DNA of 6,437 nucleotides, from contig JASHYF010000258.1 of NCBI GenBank assembly GCA_030043235.1, positions 1 through 6,437 on the forward strand. Reading direction: 5' to 3'. The translations under genes and the position numbers were made by a program. Origin of the DNA: Solirubrobacteraceae bacterium. Its GTDB lineage: Bacteria; Actinomycetota; Thermoleophilia; Solirubrobacterales; Solirubrobacteraceae. Below, one piece after another: positions 1 through 6,437 of this stretch; within the stretch, counting starts at the first letter, position 1, and each line of letters begins with the position of its first letter. Below the pieces are notes generated by a model. That model had not been told where the DNA came from. It ran no database searches and saw only the letters and a list, made by a program, of their open reading frames with translations.

Positions 1-55
1 CGAGCTGCTGCGCCCACGCCTCAAGGCGAGCGGCGGGCCCGTCGATACGCGAGCC

Positions 56-730
56 ATGACTCGCCAACACATGGCGCTGGGGTCGCTCGCGGCAGTCATC
101 GCGCTCGTCGCGGCCGTCGTCGTGCTGACGATGCCGGCCACGCGCGATCGCACGAGCGCCCAGAACCGCGTGGCGGCCGGGCAGAGCGCAGCGCCGAAAC
201 GCAGCGCCGCGCCTGTGCTCGCGCACAGCTCGGAGCAGATTCTGCGGGCTCGCTCGTTCACCACCTCCCACCCGGCAAGCTGGCGGCTCTCGACGGTCCA
301 CGGCGAGCTCGGATTCGTGGAGTACCGGCTCAGCTCCAGCGCACCGGTCAGCCTTGGCGTCCCGCCGGCCGGCGGGACGGCGATCACGATCGGCGAATCG
401 CCGACCTCGGCCAAGCTCGCCGCGCTGTTCGCGCGCTTCCACGTTGCCCGCGACCGCGTCGCCCATCTGTTCCGTTACTTCCACACCACGCCCCCGCTCG
501 CGCGGGGCGTCACCCAGACCCTCCAGCCGCGGACGGTGTCTCTCGGCGGCGTCGAAGCCGCGGAAACGTCGTACACGTACACGTACCACCGTCGCACGAT
601 CGTCCAGTCCGACGTGCTTGCGCTCCGCGGCGATCGCATCGTGCTGGTCACGTTCGTCGCAGAACCAGCCGTCGCGCGCGCGGGCGAGGCCGGTCTCGCG
701 ATGCTCACGAGCCACTGGCGCTGGCTGTAG
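56..730 (+). CDS. Membrane-anchored hypothetical secreted protein, function unknown
   Basis: I do not recognise a named family. The 224-residue product has a short basic N-terminus, then one hydrophobic helix at about residues 7-26 (signal anchor or uncleaved signal peptide). An Ala/Ser/Arg/Pro-rich linker follows to about residue 60, then a compact domain to the end. The protein contains no cysteine, so it is not a lipoprotein. The outer domain begins with a HPASW motif (72-76) and ends in SHWRW (219-223), a pattern reminiscent of small PsbP/LpqN-like actinobacterial exported domains; that likeness is only an impression. Start: ATG at 56 is followed by another at 71, and neither has a good Shine-Dalgarno. 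The frame is also open upstream to base 2, so the true start may lie outside the window. ATG 56 overlaps a TGA in another frame (ATGA), which would suit coupling to an upstream gene. It converges on the monooxygenase gene. Confidence 0.7.
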   Translation: MTRQHMALGSLAAVIALVAAVVVLTMPATRDRTSAQNRVAAGQSAAPKRSAAPVLAHSSEQILRARSFTTSHPASWRLSTVHGELGFVEYRLSSSAPVSLGVPPAGGTAITIGESPTSAKLAALFARFHVARDRVAHLFRYFHTTPPLARGVTQTLQPRTVSLGGVEAAETSYTYTYHRRTIVQSDVLALRGDRIVLVTFVAEPAVARAGEAGLAMLTSHWRWL

Positions 731-742
731 CGCCGGCCGGCG
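731..742. repeat. Perfect 12-bp GC palindrome between convergent stops
   Basis: CGCCGGCCGGCG fills most of the 16-bp gap between the stop of the upstream + strand gene (728-730) and the stop of the monooxygenase (747-749 on the minus strand). It could form a short hairpin (4-bp stem, GGCC loop). There is no T-tract on either side, so it is at best a weak bidirectional terminator; in DNA this GC-rich such a palindrome can arise by chance. Confidence 0.3.
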
Positions 743-746
743 AGCT

Positions 747-2279
<1,533 letters not shown>

Positions 2280-2342
2280 CGTTGACACGATCGCAGGCTG
2301 GTCGCGCTTGGACTCGCCGGCCGACAGCCTAGAGGTCACGCG

Positions 2343-2358
2343 AGGACCTCGACGTCCT
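2343..2358. promoter_or_regulatory. Candidate operator: 16-bp near-palindrome
   Basis: AGGACCTCGACGTCCT pairs at 7 of 8 positions around its centre. It lies between the divergent monooxygenase and synthase genes, about 65 bp before the monooxygenase ATG and 90 bp before the synthase ATG. Its size and symmetry fit a dimeric repressor such as a TetR-family protein; EthA in mycobacteria is controlled by the TetR-family EthR. No regulator gene is visible in the window, so this is a candidate only. It would overlap the ribosome site of the alternative GTG start (2339) of the monooxygenase. Confidence 0.3.
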
Positions 2359-2385
2359 GCGCGCGGATCGGACGCCCCCTCGATG

Positions 2386-2414
2386 AGCGCTGAGTCGCAT
2401 TGCAAAGCGCTGAG
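2386..2414. repeat. Two 9-bp direct repeats spaced 20 bp apart
   Basis: AGCGCTGAG occurs at 2386-2394 and again at 2406-2414, start-to-start 20 bp, about two turns of the helix. The copies flank a -35-like hexamer at 2400-2405. Each contains the palindrome AGCGCT. Position and phasing suit binding of a regulator to one face of the DNA upstream of the synthase-sensor operon. Chance occurrence in GC-rich DNA cannot be excluded. Confidence 0.3.
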
Positions 2415-2428
2415 CGTAGCCATTTAGT
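2400..2428 (+). promoter_or_regulatory. Weak sigma70-like promoter for the synthase-sensor operon
   Basis: TTGCAA (2400-2405, 4 of 6 to TTGACA), a 17-bp spacer and TTTAGT (2423-2428, 4 of 6 to TATAAT) sit just ahead of the synthase ATG at 2447. This is one of the few AT-richer spots in the region. Initiation about 7 bp downstream would give a 5' leader of about a dozen bases, consistent with the lack of a clear Shine-Dalgarno before the synthase. The element is inferred from sequence only. Confidence 0.27.
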
Positions 2429-2446
2429 GGTCAAGCCGCGGGGCGG

Positions 2447-3760
2447 ATGGTCGATACCAGTCCCATCATGTCGACCGCGCTGCTGCCGGTCTCTTCGCCT
2501 GCTCGCGGGCGCTGGATAGACCATTGGCTCGAAACGCTCCAGGACCTCGAGGCGCTGCGCGCCTCGCACCCGATGATGGACGCCGTCATCGAGGAGGTCG
2601 ACGGCCGCATGATCCGCGTCGGCGAGCGCTGGCTCGCGGACTTCGCCTCCTGCAACTACCTCGGCTTCGACCTGGAGCGCGAGATCATCCAGGCGGTGCC
2701 GGCCTTCCTGGAGGCGTGGGGCACGCATCCCAGCTGGTCGCGGCTGCTGGGCAGCCCGGTGCTCTACGAGCAGATCGAGCAGCGGCTCACCGAGCTCGTG
2801 GGCAGCGAGGACGCGCTGGTGCTGCCGACGATCACGCACATCCACGCGTCGGTGATTCCCGTGCTCGCGTCCTCCGGGACGATCTTCCTCGACGCGCGCG
2901 CACACAAGACGATCTACGACGGCTGCCAGGTGGCGCGCGCCCGCGGCGCCGCGATCCGCCGCTTCCGCTTCGAAGACCCCGGGCATCTCGACGAGCTCCT
3001 CGCCGCCGAGCGCGACCGCGCGCGGCTGGTGTGCATGGACGGGGTCAACAGCATGACCGGCAACGCCCCCGACCTGCGCGCGTTCGCGGAGGTGACGCGC
3101 CGCCACGGGGCGCTGCTGTACGTAGACGACGCGCACGGCTTCGGCGTGATCGGCGAGCGCGCGCCCGTCGAGTCCTCCCCCTACGGGATGCGCGGCAACA
3201 GCATCGTGCGTCACTTCGGCGAGAGCTATGAGGACATCGTCCTCGTCGCCGGCTTCTCCAAGGCGTACTCCTCGCTGCTCGCGTTCATCGCCTGCCCGAC
3301 CGAGGTCAAGAACCTGCTGAAGGTGGCCGCGCCGCCGTACCTGTACTCGGGGCCCTCGCCGGTGGCCTCGCTGGCGACGGTCCTCGCCGGCTTCGACGCC
3401 AACGAGCGCCGCGGCGAAGAGCTGCGCGCCGTCCTGCACCGCCACAGCGCGCGATTGCTGGCGGCGCTCCGGGAGCTCGACGTGCGCACGCCCAACCGCT
3501 CGGGGCTGCCGATCGTCGAGATCCCGCTGCGCAACCACACGCACATCGACCACGTGGGGCGGCTGCTGTTCGCCCGCGGCGTGTACGTCACGCTCGCGGC
3601 CTACCCGCTCGTCCCCAAGGCAGAGGTCGGCTTCCGCGTGCAGCTGACCGCGGCCAACACCGACGAGCAGCTCGATCGCCTGATCGAGGCCATATCCGAC
3701 CTCGCCCAGCGGGGCGAGCTGCAATCGGCCTCCGAGCAGCGCGAGCTGGAGGCGGCCTGA
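2447..3760 (+). CDS. PLP-dependent alpha-oxoamine synthase (BioF/KBL/SPT/CqsA group)
   Basis: Fold type I PLP enzyme of 437 residues. Family members join an acyl thioester to an amino acid with loss of CO2, giving an alpha-aminoketone. Seen: CNYLGFD (69-75), the usual N-terminal substrate motif; H153 in AHKTIYDG, aligned with the His that stacks on the cofactor; D227 and H230 in VDDAHGFGV, which hold the pyridine nitrogen and O3'; K272 in GFSKAYSS, the expected Schiff-base lysine; and a C-terminal domain to about 420. The segment after the lysine (SLLAFIACP) resembles serine palmitoyltransferase more than the Gly-rich BioF/KBL loop. It carries about 40 residues before the core. No biotin, threonine-degradation, haem or sphingolipid genes are nearby, so substrate is unassigned; a CqsA/LqsA-like signal-synthase role is possible. 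Start: ATG 2447 lacks a clear Shine-Dalgarno, and M8 (2468) is an alternative. The stop overlaps the next start by one base, indicating an operon. Confidence 0.92.
   Translation: MVDTSPIMSTALLPVSSPARGRWIDHWLETLQDLEALRASHPMMDAVIEEVDGRMIRVGERWLADFASCNYLGFDLEREIIQAVPAFLEAWGTHPSWSRLLGSPVLYEQIEQRLTELVGSEDALVLPTITHIHASVIPVLASSGTIFLDARAHKTIYDGCQVARARGAAIRRFRFEDPGHLDELLAAERDRARLVCMDGVNSMTGNAPDLRAFAEVTRRHGALLYVDDAHGFGVIGERAPVESSPYGMRGNSIVRHFGESYEDIVLVAGFSKAYSSLLAFIACPTEVKNLLKVAAPPYLYSGPSPVASLATVLAGFDANERRGEELRAVLHRHSARLLAALRELDVRTPNRSGLPIVEIPLRNHTHIDHVGRLLFARGVYVTLAAYPLVPKAEVGFRVQLTAANTDEQLDRLIEAISDLAQRGELQSASEQRELEAA
3748..3752 (+). promoter_or_regulatory. Shine-Dalgarno GGAGG for the membrane GGDEF-EAL gene
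   Basis: GGAGG lies inside the last codons of the synthase gene, 7 nt before the ATG at 3760. The synthase stop TGA (3758-3760) and this ATG share one base. The site fixes the start of the downstream gene and indicates translational coupling, so the enzyme and the sensor should be made together. Confidence 0.7.
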
Positions 3761-6437
3761 TGAGCTCGCTTGCACTGAACTCCCGGCGTGCGAGCGAGGA
3801 GCGGCGGGAGACGAGGAGCTCGCGGCCGCCGCGGCGCAGGCCGCAGGCCTGGCAGGGCTATCTCGCGTTCGGCGCGGTGGGGATGTTCCTCTACCTGCTC
3901 GTACCGCCGCTGAAGGGCAACACGATCCTGCTCAACACGATCGGCATGTGCTCGTGGATCTTCGTGATCGCCGGCATCCGCCGCAACAAGCCCGCCTACA
4001 CGCTGCCGTGGTGGCTGTTCGCGTTCGGCTTCGTCCTCTACTGGATGGGCGACGTCTACACCTACAGCTACCGCGTCTACGTCCTGCACCACGAAGTCCC
4101 GTTCCCGTCGATCGGTGACGCGATCTATTTGACCGTGTACCCCGCGCAGATGCTCGGGCTGCTGCTGCTCGTGCGCCGGCGCAACCCGCAGCGCGACCGC
4201 AACACGCTGATCGACGCCGCGATCCTCACGCTCGGCCTGTCGCTGCTCTCGTGGGTGCTGCAGATCGCGCCCTACATCCACGAAGGCTCGCTCAGCCTGC
4301 TCGCGAAGCTCGTGTCGGTCGCCTATCCGATGGGCGACATCCTGATGCTCGCCGCGGTGATCCGCCTGGTGCTCGACAACGGCCGGCGCGGTCCCGCCTT
4401 CTACATGGTGAGCGCGAGCATCGTCTCGCTGCTCGTCACCGACTTCACCTACGGGGTGATGACCCTCGACGGCGTCTACCACCACCAGCTGATCCTCGAC
4501 CTCGGCTGGACCGCCTACACCGTGCTGTGGGCGGCGGCAGCGCTGCACCCCTCGATGGTCTCGCTGGAGCAGCCGGCGGGCAACGAGCGCGAGGCCCGCC
4601 TCACGCCGCTGCGCCTCGCGCTGCTCACCGGCGCCTCGCTGATCGCGCCGGTGTGCGTCCTGCTCAAGGAGCTGCGGCGCGGCGATCTCGACCTGATCGT
4701 GATCGTGTGCGCGTCGATCGTGCTGTTCGGATTCGTCGTGATGCGCATGGTCGATCTCGTGCGCCAGCAGGAGCGCTCGGTCGCGCGCGAGCGGATCCTC
4801 AGCTCCTGCGGCGCCGCGCTCGCGGCCTGCGCCACGCGCGAGGAGATGCAGCGCGCCGCGATCGACGCGGTCGCTCCGCTGCTCGAGGGTGCGGGGACCG
4901 GGGTGCTGTGCCTGGGCGATGAGAACGACCTGAAGGTCGTCGTGCGCAGCGACGACGCCGGCTGGCATGCGCGCGCGCTGCCCAGACCGACCGGCGCACA
5001 GCTGCTGGCGCTGGCCGAGGACGGCGGCGCCGGCGCCGTGTTCCTCGATCGGCCTCTGCTGCACGCGCTCGAGCTGCCCGGCGAGTGGGCCAACGGCCGC
5101 GTCCTCGGCCTGCCCGTTCGCCGCGACGTCACCGGCCTGCTGCTCGTCTCGAGCCCCAAGCCGGTCCGGCGCGAGGTTGCCGGCGCGCTCGAAGCGCTCG
5201 TCACCCAGCTGGCGCTCGCGCTCGAGGGCGCGCGGCTGACCGAGGAGATCCACCGCCAGCACAGCGAAGCGCGCTTCGCCTCGCTCGTGCAGCACTCGAG
5301 CGACCTGATCACGGTGGTGGGCCCCGACGCGACGATCACCTACCAGAGCCCCTCGTGCGAGCGCGTCCTCGGCTATTCCCCGAGCGAGCTGCTCGGCACG
5401 CGCTTCGACCGCCTCGTCGCCGCCGACGACGCGGACCGGCTGCTGCACCTGCTGGCGGACGGCCCGGCGTATGCCCGCCGCGACGGCGATCTGATCGAGT
5501 GCACGCTCCATCACCGCGACGGCAGCCTGCGGCAGTTCGAGATCCTGCACACCAACCTGCTCGAGGACGAGCACGTCCGCGGCATCGTGCTCAACGCGCG
5601 CGACATCAGCGAGCGCAAGGCGTTCGAGCAGCAGCTCGCCCACCAGGCCTTCCACGACCCCGTCACCAACCTGCCCAACCGCGCGCTGTTCGTGGAGCGC
5701 GTGCGCCACGCGATCAGCCGCGCGCGGCGCGAGGAGCGCACGCTGGGCGTGATCTTCCTCGACGTCGACGACTTCAAGACGATCAACGACAGCCTCGGCC
5801 ACGGCGCCGGCGACGCGGTGCTGATCGACGTCGCCAAGCGACTGTCCGACAGCATCCGCTCGAGCGACACCGCGGCGCGCTTCGGCGGCGACGAGTTCGT
5901 GGTGCTGATGGAGGACCTCGAGGACGTGCAGAGCGCCGTCGACGTGGCCGAGCGGATCCTCGAAGACCTGCGTCGCCCGCTCACGGTCGCGGGCAAGGAG
6001 CTCGTGCTGCGCGGGAGCATCGGCATCTCGATCATGCAGGCGCCCTCCACGATCAGCGCGGACGATCTCATCCGCGACGCGGATGCCGCCATGTACATCG
6101 CCAAGCGCGACGGCAAGGGCGGCTACCGGCTGTTCGAGCCGGAGATGCACGCGGGCGTGCTGGCGCGCCTGGAGCTGCGCGCCGACCTGCAGCGAGCGCT
6201 CGAGCAGGGGCTGTTCGAGGTGCACTACCAGCCGATCGTTCGCCTCAGCGACGGTTCTGTGTGCGGGGTGGAGGCGCTGCTGCGCTGGCAGCATCCCGAG
6301 CGCGGCCTCGTCACTCCCAAGGACTTCATCCCGTTCGCCGAGGAGACCGGGCTGATCGTGCCGATCGGGCGCTGGGTGCTGCGCGAGGCGTGCCGCCAGG
6401 CGATGGCGATCAACCGCCTGCAGCGCGAGGGCCCGCC
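3760..6437 (+). CDS. 10-TM membrane sensor with GAF-like, PAS, GGDEF and EAL domains (3' end cut off)
   Basis: A c-di-GMP turnover protein, 892 residues visible and open to the right edge. Domains: Arg-rich cytoplasmic tail (1-30); about ten TM helices (near 33-50, 54-73, 84-102, 120-138, 150-171, 179-205, 212-235, 243-264, 283-303, 311-335), an even number that places the rest in the cytoplasm; GAF-like (about 345-490); PAS (about 503-617, ending NARDISERK); GGDEF (about 625-790); and the first ~85 residues of an EAL domain. The cyclase looks active: GGDEF intact at 709-713, metal D668, plus N676 and D685 in the substrate site. RSSD at 700-703, five residues before GGDEF, is a canonical inhibitory I-site. 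The EAL motif is intact (E838-A839-L840, followed by LRW), but the remaining phosphodiesterase residues lie outside the window, so that activity is unjudged. Start: ATG 3760 has GGAGG 7 nt upstream. Co-translated with the upstream synthase. The input signal is unknown. Confidence 0.94.
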   Translation, partial: MSSLALNSRRASEERRETRSSRPPRRRPQAWQGYLAFGAVGMFLYLLVPPLKGNTILLNTIGMCSWIFVIAGIRRNKPAYTLPWWLFAFGFVLYWMGDVYTYSYRVYVLHHEVPFPSIGDAIYLTVYPAQMLGLLLLVRRRNPQRDRNTLIDAAILTLGLSLLSWVLQIAPYIHEGSLSLLAKLVSVAYPMGDILMLAAVIRLVLDNGRRGPAFYMVSASIVSLLVTDFTYGVMTLDGVYHHQLILDLGWTAYTVLWAAAALHPSMVSLEQPAGNEREARLTPLRLALLTGASLIAPVCVLLKELRRGDLDLIVIVCASIVLFGFVVMRMVDLVRQQERSVARERILSSCGAALAACATREEMQRAAIDAVAPLLEGAGTGVLCLGDENDLKVVVRSDDAGWHARALPRPTGAQLLALAEDGGAGAVFLDRPLLHALELPGEWANGRVLGLPVRRDVTGLLLVSSPKPVRREVAGALEALVTQLALALEGARLTEEIHRQHSEARFASLVQHSSDLITVVGPDATITYQSPSCERVLGYSPSELLGTRFDRLVAADDADRLLHLLADGPAYARRDGDLIECTLHHRDGSLRQFEILHTNLLEDEHVRGIVLNARDISERKAFEQQLAHQAFHDPVTNLPNRALFVERVRHAISRARREERTLGVIFLDVDDFKTINDSLGHGAGDAVLIDVAKRLSDSIRSSDTAARFGGDEFVVLMEDLEDVQSAVDVAERILEDLRRPLTVAGKELVLRGSIGISIMQAPSTISADDLIRDADAAMYIAKRDGKGGYRLFEPEMHAGVLARLELRADLQRALEQGLFEVHYQPIVRLSDGSVCGVEALLRWQHPERGLVTPKDFIPFAEETGLIVPIGRWVLREACRQAMAINRLQREGP

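Noticed and set aside
570..586. Short tandem repeat (TACACG units) in the first gene
   Set aside because: It spans barely three hexamers and simply encodes an alternating Tyr-Thr strand (YTYTY); no sign of a variable repeat or mobile element.
731..746. Rho-independent terminator between the convergent genes
   Set aside because: The palindrome CGCCGGCCGGCG allows only a very short stem and no T-run follows on either strand; recorded as a repeat instead.
2282..2287. Exact TTGACA on the + strand
   Set aside because: No -10-like hexamer occurs 16-19 bp downstream (the expected position reads CGCTTG), and the nearest + strand start is 160 bp away; a chance match.
2447..3760. Naming the synthase bioF, kbl or cqsA
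   Set aside because: Shared fold residues identify only the superfamily. The neighbours do not support biotin or threonine metabolism, and key motifs differ from CqsA as I recall it, so no symbol is given.
2336..3775. A 479-codon open frame on the minus strand opposite the oxoamine synthase
   Set aside because: It is antisense to a gene with all catalytic residues in place. Its translation is repetitive Arg/Val/His/Gln-rich sequence typical of shadow frames in GC-rich DNA.
3601..6294. An 897-codon open frame on the minus strand opposite the GGDEF-EAL gene
   Set aside because: It is a mirror of a high-GC gene. Its translation is a low-complexity mix of Arg, Ala, His, Asp, Gln and Val with no domain, while the + strand carries unmistakable membrane, PAS, GGDEF and EAL motifs.

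Overview
The window is very GC-rich (roughly 70%), gene-dense DNA with strong G/C preference at third codon positions. An EthA-type flavin monooxygenase sits beside a large multi-domain membrane GGDEF-EAL protein. Together these suggest a high-GC actinobacterium, possibly of the Solirubrobacterales/Thermoleophilia type. The phylum is an inference from composition and gene style; there is no rRNA or marker gene to confirm it.

Layout. (1) 56-730 (+): a small membrane-anchored, mostly extracytoplasmic protein of unknown function; its frame is open to the left edge, so the start is uncertain. (2) 747-2279 (-): a complete Baeyer-Villiger monooxygenase closely resembling mycobacterial EthA. It converges on gene 1, with 16 bp between the stops. 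(3) 2280-2446: a divergent intergenic region with a 16-bp near-palindrome, a 9-bp direct repeat spaced 20 bp apart, and a weak promoter-like element. (4) 2447-3760 (+): a complete PLP-dependent alpha-oxoamine synthase (the BioF/KBL/SPT/CqsA fold group). (5) 3760 to beyond the right edge (+): a membrane sensor of c-di-GMP metabolism with about 10 TM helices, then GAF-like, PAS, GGDEF and EAL domains. It is cut by the window end inside the EAL domain. Its start overlaps the synthase stop by one base (TGATG) and has a good Shine-Dalgarno inside the synthase gene, so the two are almost certainly co-translated.

How they may work together. The most interesting reading is that the synthase makes an alpha-amino- or alpha-hydroxyketone-like product and the co-translated membrane protein responds to it, or to a related signal, by changing c-di-GMP. 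This would resemble the CqsA-CqsS and LqsA-LqsS pairs, but with a c-di-GMP enzyme in place of a histidine kinase. The divergent monooxygenase acts on ketones in its family and could modify or remove such a product. The operon structure and enzyme families are read from the sequence; the signalling role is a hypothesis. The N-terminal membrane domain of the sensor appears to be built from repeated two-helix units with a Tyr-Pro/Tyr-Thr mark about every 63 residues, and I do not recognise it as a named sensor domain.
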